Positions 22,578 to 34,498 are shown, counted from the stretch's first letter. The stretch: 64,000 nt of DNA from Antitrichia curtipendula (GCA_951230915.1 OX579638.1:33270322-33334321); one strand, 5' to 3'. A program made the numbers and translations. The notes: generated by a model not told the origin, from the sequence alone.

Positions 22578-23861
22578 ATGGCGGCAATTCGAGATGAAGA
22601 GCAATCTTCGCTAATGCCACTATTGCCAACTTGGGAATCAAGGGCTTCGGGGGAAGAATTGGCAACGATTGAGACATAGTTGGCTGTCTGGGCAATCGAG
22701 CGCCACAACGCTACAGGAAAGCAAGTGGCCAAGGTTTAGTCTTGCTTGCAGGAGGAATTCCTCCTAGGACTCATCGAACCCCAAGACCGACACTACTGGC
22801 CTGCACACCCGGATGGAAACTCGTGGCGATACTTATTTTGACGACAGTGCTTTAGATTGTTGAATGTCTACGACCGCATTCCCAAAGGTCATCTGGACGG
22901 ATTGCCTACGATTGTCGATGATTTTATTTGTACAAAGTGGTGGCCGAATTTGAATCTGCCGAGGGAGACGGAGGTGTCTGATACAATTCAGGAATGGCTT
23001 GGTGCAACGCGCGGGAGACGAGTGGAGAGTGTTCGGGATCATGTGGACCGAATGAGGAGGATCGCCCTGTACCCTGCCTCAAGACAACGATGGGTTGCAC
23101 GAGGTACCCGTGGGAGGGGGATTTGGGGAGGCACCCGACCTGACCTTCTCGGAGCTCTAGATTCCCCATAATCCCAGTGCGAGTGAACAGCACCACCAGG
23201 GCGGTGGTCGTAGAGTGGGCAACGGGAGAATTCATGGACGAGAGGGACGAGGAGGGCGTGGTCGTGGAAGAGGGCGGGGGAGGGGGCAGGGAGAGGGACG
23301 CCAGACTACCCTCAATTTTGACTTGAATGTAGCACAGGGAGGATTGGACTTGAATGGTCCGCCACCCTCGGATGGTGGTGACTCCGTTGGCAACGGAACC
23401 AATTCAATGCTTGGTGAGGAGGGCGATGCTCCACAAGGGCGAGGGCGAGGACGCGGGAGAGCAGTGGAGCTGGGAGCCACAAGAGCTGCAGCATCGGAGA
23501 GGCAAGGCAGAGAGAGCGTTGGTGAGCGTGGCAGAGGGTGTGGCCGAGGACGCGCTCGAGGAGCAGTTCGGGGGCGAGGTACCCTTCGGGCGCCTGAAAA
23601 GGATAACTCCAGTTGCTCGGAGGGAGGGGCCAGTGGCAGTGACCGTGGACCTGCTGCGCCTCCAGGATGGTCAACGCCGGCAATTCAGCCCACGCGGACT
23701 TCACCGCATGGCCTCAGACAACGCCTGCTTGTAGATGCCAATGGATCTCGCATGCAGCACCTCAACCCCATCCAGCCAACACCAGAAGGTGCTGCGCTGC
23801 CATTCTCTCCAAATTCCGAATTAGGTCACCATCGGCAACGACAGCGTATCGGCTTGGGACG
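22578..23861 (+). pseudogene. Degenerate Arg/Gly-rich ORF, probable N-terminal exon of the piggyBac transposase
   Basis: A frame from ATG 22578 runs to about 23165 with three in-frame stops (22677, 22737, 22839). It then continues in the next frame through 23861, so one frameshift lies near 23110-23190. The first part is helical and rich in Trp, Arg and Asp, with no domain I recognise. The second part has RG repeats (about 23240-23310 and 23450-23590), the motif FDLNV and LDLNGPP, and a Ser/Pro-rich end. At 23862 a strong donor (CG|GTAAGT) is followed 2.6 kb later by an acceptor (ATCAG|GG at 26459/26460) whose phase fits the transposase frame exactly. I infer one spliced protein; a separate accessory gene is the alternative. 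Confidence 0.5.
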
Positions 23862-26459
23862 GTAAGTTTGGGATTATTTCTTGTTTTCTTGGTGGGATTA
23901 TGCTAATGCACTCGTTGGATTTAGGGTGAGGGTAGGCCAATTGGGCAAGAATTTACTATAGCACCAAATGGCAAGGGGTTGCTTAGGAATTCGTAGTAGT
24001 TTTGCTTGCACATGTGCACTTTGCACTAGGGATGTAGCTCAACGGACATGTGCAATGTGAAATTAGAATTTTACTGCAATTTTCCTTCACCCAATGTAGT
24101 TAGCAAGCAGGTGGATTTGGCCTATGCCTCTGAATTCCCTCTTTCTGTGTATTACTGACCACCGTCAGTTATGGAAGTACAAAAATGCCCATTCCGTCAC
24201 AGTATTTGGAATTCATGCTATGAGTTGCATTCCTACCTTTCTTGCATACGATACTATAACGTGAGTGCTCTTGATATTCCATGTGTAATTCACTAACTGA
24301 CTTTGGAATAGAAGTATCGAATTGGATTTACCATGATTGAGTTGTGACTAATTCACATTTTGTGCCTCCAAATTTGGCTTTTGTATGAATTGCTCATGCA
24401 TTTCCATTTCTTTGAAATTCGGCGCATCTTCTTGAAACAAATTGTTCCACATCCTTCTCAGTGATTGTTGAACTTTATGAGAGAAGGTATCTGTGACTGG
24501 ATTCCTCACAAGAAGTTCTAGTCCGAAACTTTGAATTCCCACCATCAAGGTTATAGTCTCTTAGTAAAACAATAGCTATTCTTTTTGCTTCCTCAGATGT
24601 ACATCGGTGATGCCTCTTTTGGCGAGTAAATTTTGGATGAATCCGTTTGTTGCTCATGCGAAAGTGATGGGATATATTGACGAGTAGGGAATCTTCAACT
24701 ACCGATTTAGAAGACTAGTTCAATGCATAATGCCGCCCGTTAGCTTTTTTTTTTATAAGTAAAGGTTACTTTTACTTCAAGAACATAAAAAATTTGGACC
24801 TCCTGTTAGCTTTTCAACTTGTAGGACCTTCGACGCTGCAGGCAGGGTTTTCGATGATCATGGAACTGCTCTATTGGGTGAATGCATGGTTGAATGGCTC
24901 ATTTTTGGCAAAAGTCCAAGTCCAAAAAGTCCTTATTTGTGAGTAAAATGTTTGAGACTAGAATGCTTGGAAGTGAATTCTACAAATAACAAATTTAAAA
25001 AAATTCTAAAAGTACTTAGCTTTTTGAGCGCCCCTAGACCTTAAAATTTTATTATACTTTAGAAAAATAATTTTTGAAAAAAAAAATATTGGCTAAAAAA
25101 AAAAGACCTCATAAAATTTGGTGTTTGAAAAGTCATTAAAAAGTCCTTTGCAAGTGTTCAATACATATCTACAAGGTGAATGCAAGAAAGACCGTCCACT
25201 TTGCGTAGCGTTTTCTACAGTACTCATGTTTTTTTTGGGAGTACTGTATAATTAGAAAAACAATTTTAAAAAATTCTGAAAAATATGTTCAATGTATACA
25301 CCTTTAAGAAGAAGTTACCCTAGGAAGGAAAAGCATAGAAAAATTCTCTAAGTAGGAGAACTGAAAAAGTGCAAAATCTCATGAAAATAGGTACTTTCAC
25401 ATTTTAATTTGTAAAAAATAGGAAATTTTTTTTTCAGGAAACTAAAAATTTTCCATTTGGTAGGACTTTATAGGAAAGACATTTCACCAAAAAAATGATC
25501 TTGAAACAATTTTGAATGTTCAGAACTGCGCGCGCAAGGGAGCCCTGTTTGCACGTATGTGGAGGGCATAAAATAAAATATTTTTAAATTTCCTTTGGTA
25601 GATACATGACTTCCTACTATGGGAATAGACCATAGAAATTTCAGATCTAGATCATTAAGTTTGGATTCTTCCCAGTACTAAAACCCCCTAAACAGCTAAA
25701 CTGCAAAGTGTGACAAATTAGCTAAATTGAAATATAAATATAAAATGATTTTTAAATATTTTTGAAAAATAAGGGATCTAAACAAGATCAGGTTATCCAT
25801 CTCCAAAAAAAAATTCAAGTTAATTGGATTCATTCTTCAAAAGTTATAGCCGATAACAAGTCCGACATGTCAAGTGTGACAAAAAATAGTACTAGTCTTT
25901 CTTGCATTCACCCTACACCACAAGGTTATAATTTAATAATAAAAATTTACTCAAATAGCTACTACAATTATAGTCCTTTCAATGATATTAAGTACCAAAA
26001 CCATCTTTAAAAAGTCCTTGAAAAATTTGCTGACAGCAGATTCGTCACACCCATGAATTTTTAAAAGTCCCCTACACTTTCATAAAATGCTTTAAAAAAT
26101 ATTCAACAACATGGTTGTATTTAGAATGAAGTTCAAGCCTCTAAAATGAACTTTTTTTTTTTTTTTTAATTTTTTCAATGTACCTTTTAGGCATTTGAAA
26201 ATTGGTTTTGTGCATTTTTTGACATTGTGACACGATTTTGAGCCCGTCAACCATGCATTCATCCTATTGTCCACACAGGGCTCCCAAATGCAGATTGCTC
26301 TCCTCAAAAAGGACATCAGTATCTCTACACTTGGACCACTTCAAATCACAGGTGGGACCTCCCAGGTCCTTCCTTTCCTAATTTAGTCCAATGTTTTTCA
26401 TCATTTACAATTCAAAGTCGCTTCTCACAATTAGACTTGGGTTGGGATTTGTTAATCAG
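23862..26459 (+). other. Probable intron inside the piggyBac element
   Basis: AT-rich non-coding DNA of 2598 bp with GT at its start and AG at its end, joining two open frames in matching phase. It contains long A and T runs (for example around 25080 and 26150) and no supported open frame. The intron reading is inference from phase and splice consensus. Confidence 0.45.
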
Positions 26460-26490
26460 GGAAGGAGGCGCTGACCCACTTTCGTCAGCA

Positions 26491-29400
26491 ATGAGAGGGC
26501 TGGAAGATGCTTTTGCTACAACAACTCGTGTTCAACAATGGCTTGAAGACAACAACAACAACAACGTCAGAGGGGGCACTGAAGAGCACTACCCTCCATT
26601 GTAGGGGCCCTTTGGGTACGTCCCTCACCAACTGTTACCGCCGGCATTGTGGGTTCCACTTGCAGTATTGGGCTACAACCCCAATGATTGGGGAGGACTA
26701 CAAGAATTCGTGGGGGAACCTCAACAACATTGGCAGGAGATGGGCGTGGCATACTACTTTATTATGCTTCAAGGAAGCATTGGTGGCCACAAAGTCCGTG
26801 TGGATGACTATCGTGCCTTGGAGGCACGTGTTAGGGTCGCCCCAAATGCCCACGTTGCCGGTCCATCAACATGTGTGGAGGAAGGGTCCGATGATGAGGT
26901 ACTAGAGTTCCCAATCCAACAATTGGATGAGGACTTTGCAGCACCTTTACCTCGAGAAGGACCCGCACACCTCGACGGGTTGGATGCAGACATTGCACAA
27001 GTTCAATCTAGTGCTGGGAGTGATGACAGTGAAGAGTCTGATTGGAGAGCTGATTGGAGGGACTTCGCTGGCGATGCCTCATCCTTGGACTACAGCGGCT
27101 CTGAGTCCAAATTGGAACAAGGCAGCGTCGGCTTGCTTCATGAGATGGGGTACTACGAACAGGACGGTAACTTGGATGATTTGGACTTCCGAGCTCGCTA
27201 TCATGACTGTTTCTGGCAGAGCACTGCAACCACGCTCTTGGGAGACCGAGAATCCTTTTGAGGACCGGACCTTGGCCCGAAGGCCAGAGTCTTCCGTACA
27301 AGACGTGCATCCATTGAGTTCTTCAATTTGTTCTTTGATGACACCACAATTCAGATTATTGTTGAGCAAACCAATGTATATGCATCTCAGCAAGGTATGG
27401 GGCGCTCTCAGAATACCAACGGTGGCCCGCATTGGGTGCCCACTTGTGCATTGGAAATTCGGGCATTTGTGGGTGTGGCCATTCTCATGGGTATCAAGCT
27501 GATGCCCACTGTACGAGACTATTGGAAGCGCAAAGAATATCTCCAATGTTCCTTGATACCCAGGGTTTTCACACGAAATCGCTTTGAGTCTTTATTGCGG
27601 TGTTTACATCTTGTGGACAACACCGCAATAGACAATGATTGGGAGTCCCCACGGTATGACAAACTTGCAAAAGTGAGATGGATTCTTACTGACTTTGTCA
27701 CGAAGAGCCAGGCATTGTACAACCCCGAGAAGTTCATAACCTGTGATGAGATCATGGTTGCTTATAGGGGCCACTACTCAGGATTTCGACAGTACATACC
27801 TGCGAAGCCAACCAAATATGGCTTCAAATTCTTTGCAGCTGTTTGCAATCCTTCACGATATATCTACAACCTCATACCTTATGTTGGAGCATCTGGGGTG
27901 CCAAATCGCGGGCAAGGTGAACAGGTTGTGCGTGATCTTACCGTGGGTTCGGACAATGTTGGACACACTATTTGTGTGATAATTGGTTTTCGTTGCCCCA
28001 ACTTTTTGAGGGCTTGTACCGGCGTGGGATATGGGCAACGGGCACTTTCAGGGAGAACCGCACTGGATTGCCAACATCTCTTCTTGGGCACAAACAGGGT
28101 GACCATCCAAGGGGCACTCTCATATGGACACTATAAGAAATCGGACTTTTTGAAGACGTCTCAAAAAACGTGACACTACGTTGTATTCAACAGAAAAAGA
28201 ATCAGCGTTGACGTCTCCTAAAATCCGTTCAACTTGACGGGATAAAAACATGTGCAAATCTCAGAGGACACATCATTTTTTGGCATGTTTTTCCAAAAAC
28301 GTAGCTCATGACAATGTTTGGCAAGGTTTGCAAAGGTCGACATGTGGAGGCCACATAAGCGCCATGTCAGCGCTACATGCTCAACCATTGCCACGTCATC
28401 TTTTTTTTCATCCATGCCGTTGCTGATGTGGTCTTTGACGTGGAGGCGGGAAATTGTGACGTGGAGTTGGAAAACTGTGACGTGGAGGCCACGTCAACTC
28501 ATTTTTGTGTCATTTGAATAATTTAATGGTGTTTTTTGAGATGTCAAATTAGACATTTTTTGCAACGTCAAATTACAGGTTTTTTCAAACATCAAGTGCT
28601 ACATACCCTACCTACAAGGCAATATCTATAAAAATTTAATATAAATTAAAAAAATGAAATGAACAAAAAAAAATTCTAAATTCAACAAAAATTGAAGAAA
28701 ACTTACCATCAACCATTAAGAGAATTTTTAATGGCCAAATGAAGGAATTACTTCATTAAAAGTTAATAAAAATGAAGGACAAAGACATTGTATTTATATC
28801 CATTCTCTGCCCATGGCAAGACAAACAATATGGGATAAGTAGAATATGGTTATTTCACTTGTTTACATGTCGATGTTGTTTTTGACATGCGCATGTTCTT
28901 CTAAACATAGAGATGTTTTTTTAAACATAGAGATGTTGTTTCAGACATCTCGACGTTTTTGTAGACATTTCACTTTGAACACAATTTTTTTTTATATATC
29001 CCATATCAATTGTCTCTCTTCCACTTCCCCACCTGTATAAAGACTATCTGTTTTCATCCATGGAACACATCCATTTTCATCCATCCATTTTCATTTTTTT
29101 TGGAAAACATGCCAGGTCACTGCCTTTTTCCTAAATTTTTTATATAAGGTCAATATTTTTCCATTGACCGTAGTAATTTTTAGTAATATTTATCCATAAT
29201 GAAAATGGACTTCATGCTGACGTGGCAGTCTATGTTTGTTGAGATGTCACAACAAAACATGAGCCTGTTTTTTTAAACATCGTTAAAAACATCTTTGTCT
29301 ACTGTGACATCTACTTGTTTTCCAACTTAATCTCACACGTTTTTTGCAACATCAAATCAAATTCAATCTTTTGCACCCGTTCACTACTTAACACGTGACA

Positions 29401-30068
29401 TCTCAACAAACATGACACGTTGCACTGCAACGACATCAAAAACAGGGTTTTCTTATAGTGGGAGGATGCATGTCCAACGACACATGGCTGCCACATGTTG
29501 GTATGATTCAAAGCCGGTGTACATATTGTCAACCTCAGTTGATCCAGTGGCTGAGGGGGCACGTTCTATGCGGTGGGTGCAAGGAGTTCGAGAACCCATC
29601 GCATCCACACCACAACAAGTGGAGTACCAGCATCACATGCGCGGTGTGGACGTTGTGGACCAAATGCGCACAGACTATAGTATGCAATTCCATTCACACA
29701 AGTGGTGGCACAAACACTTCTTTTTCACGGTGGACAGCTGGCTAAACAATTCGTGGGTCTTACTAAAGCATGACAGGCTGACAAGGGGGGAGAAGGTTTA
29801 CTGCAAGCGACTGACGTACCACATGGAGGTTGTGGAGACATTGATTGCCCCATGGTTGGATGAGCCATTCACTTGCAAGGTGGATTGCCTCAACCACTCA
29901 AGGGCAATTCATTATAGTAGTCGATGGCTTGGCCTATGGAGGCGTTGCATTGTTTGCAAGAGTAAGACCCAATTCCGGTGCACCGCTTGTGTAGGTGCTC
30001 ATATGTGCATTGATCGGTGTTTTGTCAAAGTACATACGCAAACGAGATGGGGACTTTGTGTGACTTGA
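26491..30068 (+). pseudogene. piggyBac transposase (DDE_Tnp_1_7), interrupted
   Basis: The frame runs from ATG 26491 with stops at 26602-26604 (TAG) and 27259-27261 (TGA), a one-base deletion near 27978, and the CACTA insertion at 28129-29460. An acidic N-terminal part (about 26850-27200, SDDSEESDW and similar) precedes the catalytic domain, which begins near 27310 (FFNLFFDD). The family motifs are in order: AFVGVAILMGI, MPTVRDYW, RFESLLRCLHLVDN, ITCDEIMVAYRG (first Asp, 27745), QYIPAKPTKYGFKFF, VVRDLT, DNWFS in the shifted frame (second Asp, 27978), MRGVDVVDQM (third Asp, 29649 or 29658) and KWWHKHFF. The C-terminus has a cysteine-rich zinc ribbon (about 29945-30035), as in other piggyBac transposases. 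The protein would cut and paste at TTAA, but this copy is dead. Confidence 0.9.
28129..29460. mobile_element. Non-autonomous CACTA element 1
   Basis: This 1332-bp element starts CACTATAAGAAA and ends TTTTCTTATAGTG, and is flanked by the 3-bp duplication GGA (28126-28128 and 29461-29463). These are CACTA (EnSpm) features. Excising it with one GGA joins the piggyBac transposase reading frame (IW then RMHVQ) without loss. Subterminal words such as TGACGTGGA and GAGATGTC/GACATCTC recur, as expected for CACTA transposase binding sites. No transposase is encoded. Confidence 0.93.
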
Positions 30069-30329
30069 CCACGACGTCGATGATTCACTGTTCAAGCCTA
30101 GGGTCCTTTCTTTGTAGAGTTGAATTCGTAGTTTACAATGCTACCACAGCCTTAGATGCACTTCTAGGGCACCAGTCTTGGGACATGCTATTGTCTTCTA
30201 TGTTGTCATGATGTTAGAGAACTTTTATGGCAATCCCCATTGATAAGATGACATTTTATTCTTCCAAGTGACATTTGACATTTTGTTCTTCCAATTTCTT
30301 TTTTTGCTTATAAAGAAGGAAATCCAACA

Positions 30330-30840
30330 AAAAAATATGAAGTACATTGAGGTTGCATTGAGGATAGAGCTCAATGCAACCTCAATACACTTCATATTTT
30401 TACTTGGAAGGAAATATAAAAGAAAAGATACATTCAAAGTGCATTGAGGTTGCATTGAGGTAGAGCCATGGGTAGAGCTCCACGCAACCTCAATGTACTT
30501 CATATTTTTTACTCGGAAGAAAATTTAAAAGTATATATATATACAAAATGAATTGAGGTTGCATTGAGGTAGAGCTCAATGCAACCTCAATGCACTTCAT
30601 ATTTTTTACTCGGAAGAAAGTTAAAAAATATATATACATATAAAGTGCATTGAGGTTGCATTGATGTAGAGCTCAATGCAACCTCAATGCACTTCATATT
30701 TTTACTTGGAAGGAAATATAAAAGAAAATATACATACAAAGTGCATTGAGGTTGCATTGATGTAGAGCTCAATGCAACCTCAATGCACTTCATTTTTTGT
30801 TACTTGGAAGGAAATTTAAAAATACATTATACATATAATG
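30330..30840. repeat. Five tandem hairpin repeats of about 100 bp
   Basis: Units start near 30343, 30440, 30550, 30647 and 30741. Each contains GGTTGCATTGAG facing CTCAATGCAACC around a short AGGTAGAG-like loop, then CACTTCATATTTTT, an ACTYGGAAGRAA block and an AT-rich tail. Each unit can fold into a stem of about 20 bp. They lie in the 3' subterminal part of the piggyBac element, after the transposase. Confidence 0.85.
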
Positions 30841-31639
30841 GGTCAAAATCTCCATTCCGACCGTGCCAAACCCTTTGCTGGGGCATTGTAGCGTGCCCTG
30901 GTGGAGATGCCCTTACTCACCCCAGTTGAGGTATCAGAAAGATTTCCGGGCATTTTACACCATGACCAGCCAAACACACTAATCGAGTCTCTGCCAATTT
31001 CATTTTGTTTCCATTTTTTTGTTGCATTCCCCCATTGGAAAAAATGAACACATTGTAATTCTAGAATCACCATTCACCTGTTCTGTGATATCTACTGCGC
31101 GCGGGAGACATGTCAAGCTGGCCTTACCCGATGGGAGTCAAACGCGGGAGGAATGACGTAGACTAACGATGTTAGATGTACCCCCCGCCATTCAATGCTC
31201 GGTGCCAGTTGCCCCGTGCGTGTCTGCCGGTCGACAGGTCCTCGACTCCGTGACCTCCACGAATTCAAGTGGGGTCCATAAATGTATCCGGACCGAGCAA
31301 GTCCTGAAATTGGCAAGGATGGAGGTGCTTGGTGACTCCACCTGCTACCAAAATTTCCCGGATAGAGTGCCACTATTGTGTCCACGGTGTTGTTTCGAAC
31401 CACTGAGCCCCCACTTTTTGCCACTCCGGACCACCAGTTAGCGCAGTTTGACCATTATAAACCTCAGATTTTGACGGTGAAGTTTCTCCAAATTTGGAGG
31501 GGAGCTCCATACCCTAGTCTTCTTTCACTTTCAATGGTGAACCTGTCCCGATCTTCTTTTTTCCTTCGCTTGGGCCATTTTCGTAGAAATTCCCTGTTTC
31601 GTCTTTGCAGATGCCCGTTTTGGGCTGGGCGCTCAGGGG
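30841..31639. other. 3' terminal region of the piggyBac element
   Basis: Moderately GC-rich non-coding DNA between the hairpin repeats and the right TIR. Short frames on both strands have no known motif. It corresponds to the untranslated end and subterminal region of the transposon. Confidence 0.5.
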
Positions 31640-31643
31640 CTAA

Positions 31644-32700
31644 ATGAAGAAATGCAAGTGAAAATGGATATATGAAAAGAAATTGCTAGTGAAACATTGT
31701 ATATCAAAAAATGACAGTAGAGACAACATCAACATAGTATTAATCAATGCAGCAGCTCCTCCAAATTTGGTTGCACTAGTCCAAAGCAAGACTGTTTTTC
31801 ACGCTAGAATGACCACTGCAATAGTCAACATGGCAACTAAGGTCAAAATGATCGTGATTACCAAAGGCACAATGATTGTGGAAATCAAGCACGTCATGAC
31901 TGCAATCGAAGACCACCTACATTCCAAGCGAGGAAGAAAAGTAAGGAGTGATATTACAACTGTAGAGAACTCGGCCACGGGGAGCACAACTATAAACTAT
32001 CCAACATTGTTTCACAAATCAAAGCCTTCAATCTAAAGATGCAAAAGATCAAGGCTGGACAACAACACTATCTTCAAGTCTATTATGTGGAGAAACCCAA
32101 ACAATCTTCATCTTCCTCCAGTAGTAAATTAGAAAGCAAAGTTTTCAAAAGTAATCTACTGGAACTAAATTTTGCATTTGAAATCAATTGCATTGAGCAA
32201 TTTCTTGTTGTTGATTTTCCTCTTGCCCTTCTAACACATGCAACGTGGATGGATGCAACATCAAGGTTGAGCCAAGCCTCCATGCCGGCCACCAAGCGGG
32301 GTCACCTCTATTCCTTCAGCCTTGTGGAAGTGTTGATAGGAAGGTGGGTTAGGATTTCAGCCCTACCCAACCCTCTAACCTTTGCAACCTCGATGAGGGG
32401 AACTAGCCCCCTATTCTGCTCTTCAACCCTACCAATGGTGTAAGGGCATGGTGCCGCAATGCAAGCCAAAGAGATAGGGTGGGCCAATTCCAATGGCCTT
32501 GCCCTAACAACCCCATTGAACAACACCAATCACACTTCAGCATTAGCTATTGAGAGTCCGAGGCTCTTTCTAGGCTCCAAAGTTCCAATATGGGTTCTTG
32601 ACTAAGGGGCAACTCACCATGTCATAGGTGATTCTAGCATATACATTGATTTTTAGCTTAACTCTAGTTCTACTCTTGTGCTTTCAGCAGGAAACCATCC
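31644..32700 (+). pseudogene. Copia 1 gag 3' part and start of protease
   Basis: The gag frame resumes right after the piggyBac (NEEMQVKM) and soon shows stops. A degenerate zinc knuckle can be read at about 31951-31990 (YNCRELGHGEHNY; the CCHC pattern has lost cysteines). After a Ser-rich linker the protease active site appears at about 32595-32625 as WVLD, stop (TAA 32604-32606), GATHHV; the serine of the expected D-S-G has become a stop codon. The frame ends at the CACTA 2 insertion. Confidence 0.7.
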
Positions 32701-32705
32701 ACATT

Positions 32706-34498
32706 CACTACTAGAAAATCTGTGACCAAAACAACAAAATTTCAACTCAAATCTATTGATTGCGTTTGTTGTTTCAGGCACGTTGTTTTGGCCAAGGATA
32801 AACTCAAATCTGTTGATTTTTTTCTGTTGTTTTGGCCATTTTTAAAAGGAATTTTTTTTTTTTTAATTTAAAAAAAATATTTTTTTGAGCTGCCAAGAAA
32901 TTGCAGGCAGCCTGCCACGAGGCCACCTAGGTAGCCCACCACGTGGCAAAGCCGCAAGGCAATCTTCACGTGGCAATACCACCTAGGCAGCCCACCACCT
33001 GAGCGGGTGCCGTCATGGGGCTTCGAACCTTGGACCTCATGGTTGAGGTCAAAGGTTCTTAGCCATTGCCCCATGCAAACTACTAAGTGACTACAATAGA
33101 TGTAGAATTCTATATAACTAGTTTTTGCATTGGTTTTTATTTGCTTTGTAAAATCAGCAGAATTTGGAGGCCATTTGGACATAGTAAAACAAATTTTTTC
33201 AAAAAACTTTCAACTAAGAAAAGTTGAAAAATCAAGCTAAATTTCACCTCCAAAAATTCGTTTGTGGTTTTAAGCCTCCAATCAATAGTTATGGACAAAA
33301 ATCAGAGAAGGTGTTCGAAAATGTCAAAAACAATGTTTCTTGCTATCCCTCTCTGATTTTTGTCCATAACTTTTGATTGGAGGATCAAAAACACAAAAGG
33401 ATTTTTGGAGGTGAAATTTAGCTTGATTTTTCAACTTTTTTTAGTTCAAAGTTTTTTGAAAATAGTTATTCTACTATGCCAAGATGGCTGCCAAAGTCTA
33501 CTGAATTGAAAAATCACTGAATTTTTGAATGATTAAGCTAAAAAAATAAAAGTCATTATATTTAAAATTCCAATTGTGGTGTTTAACTTTGAAATGGTAA
33601 AGGCACCAAATTTTGGTGTCAAAAAGATTTTGAAGTTAAATTAAAAGTCATCAAGTTACCATTTTTGATAGTTCATATTTTTTTTAGTTCTTTTTGAAAT
33701 CTCATTTTAGCATCACAATCCGATTTTGAAATTGAATGACTATGATTTTTCTAGTTTTGTGCAAGGGTGTGATGCTAATCTTCATTTTCTAATGTTGAGC
33801 ACTCTTGAAAATGAGTGTCAAATATATTGGAACTTGGAAAAAAAAATTGTGCTTGAATGTCTTCTAACTTTGGAGATTTTGTTAACATTTGATCTTGTTG
33901 AAAGTATGTAAAAAGAATTTCAAACCAATTACACCTATTTGTCATAGTTGCCTAATCCATTTGTTTAAAAAAAAATGACCTTTTTGAGATATACAGAGTA
34001 ACTTTTAATTGCCACTTAATTGGATTGGTCTAAAATTTTATAGGCATTGAGCTAGTAGTAAAACACATCTTTAAAAAAAAAGAATTTATAAGAATCATAT
34101 TCAACAAATATTGCATTGTAGAGGGTCCATCCAAAAATGAAAAATGGATTGAAATTATGCTTTAAGGCTTTAAGGATTAGTTAATTATTTGACATCAATG
34201 TGCCAAGTTTGTCCTATATAATGCTAAAGGTACAAAAACAACCCACAATCTTCCAAAATCTTGTAAAATGTACTCTGGATTCAATTGAATCTAAATTTTC
34301 TCAAAGATTCCAGAAGATTCCAAATTCAACAAGATGTTGTTGATTTGTTCATTCCACTATTCAAATCAACATAAAATTGGTAGCCTTCTGTTGGTATTAA
34401 CAAAAAGTTCTAAAATCAGTGAAAATGGTCATTCCAGTGCACGAAACAACAGAAATCAGCTGATTTTCTGTTGATTTGGTCATCGTTTTCTAATAGTG
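32706..34498. mobile_element. Non-autonomous CACTA element 2
   Basis: This 1793-bp element begins CACTACTAGAAAATCTG and ends with TTTTCTAATAGTG. Both ends continue inside with GTGACCAAA-like and CAACA words. The 3-bp duplication ATT flanks it (32703-32705 and 34499-34501). Removing it joins the Copia protease frame (NHPH then YVAGKG). The interior holds an inverted repeat (about 33160-33310 against 33345-33485) and a tRNA-like promoter segment (33017-33072), and no transposase. Confidence 0.9.
33017..33072 (-). repeat. tRNA-like or SINE-like segment inside CACTA 2
   Basis: On the minus strand the segment starts GGGGC and ends GCCCC. It has a box-A-like TGGCTAAG (33058-33065) and a box B matching GGTTCGANNCC (about 33018-33029). 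At about 56 nt it is too short for a complete tRNA. It could be the head of a tRNA-derived SINE or a decayed tRNA; chance is also possible. Confidence 0.35.

Larger units (their letters stand above)
21955..31639 (+). mobile_element. piggyBac transposon, 9.7 kb
   Basis: The element begins CCCCTGAGCGCC and ends GGCGCTCAGGGG, forming an inverted repeat of about 13 bp. It is flanked by TTAA on the left (21951-21954) and CTAA on the right (31640-31643), a TTAA duplication with one change. Removing it and one TTAA restores the Copia gag frame across the site (LL then NEEMQ), which proves the borders. Just inside the left end CTGAGCGCCCCA and TGGGGCGCTCAG form a hairpin (21958-21992). The element carries a DDE_Tnp_1_7 transposase, a likely upstream exon rich in Arg-Gly, a CACTA insertion (28129-29460) and hairpin tandem repeats (30330-30840). 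Without the CACTA it is about 8.35 kb, long for the superfamily. Confidence 0.88.

Noticed and set aside
22257..23704. Several minus-strand open frames of 80-130 codons inside the piggyBac element
   Set aside because: They are shadows of the Arg/Gly-rich plus-strand frame: high GC and repeated GGN/CGN codons keep the opposite strand open. No motif was seen.
26647..27502. A second long plus-strand frame (26927-27502) overlapping the piggyBac transposase start
   Set aside because: It is a shifted frame across the region where the real frame has a single TGA. The conserved piggyBac residues are in the other frame.
30841..30915. Possible PIF/Harbinger MITE end (GGTGGAGATGCCCTTA) inside the piggyBac element
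   Set aside because: The right-hand end resembles a Harbinger terminus, but no matching left end or 3-bp duplication was found nearby.
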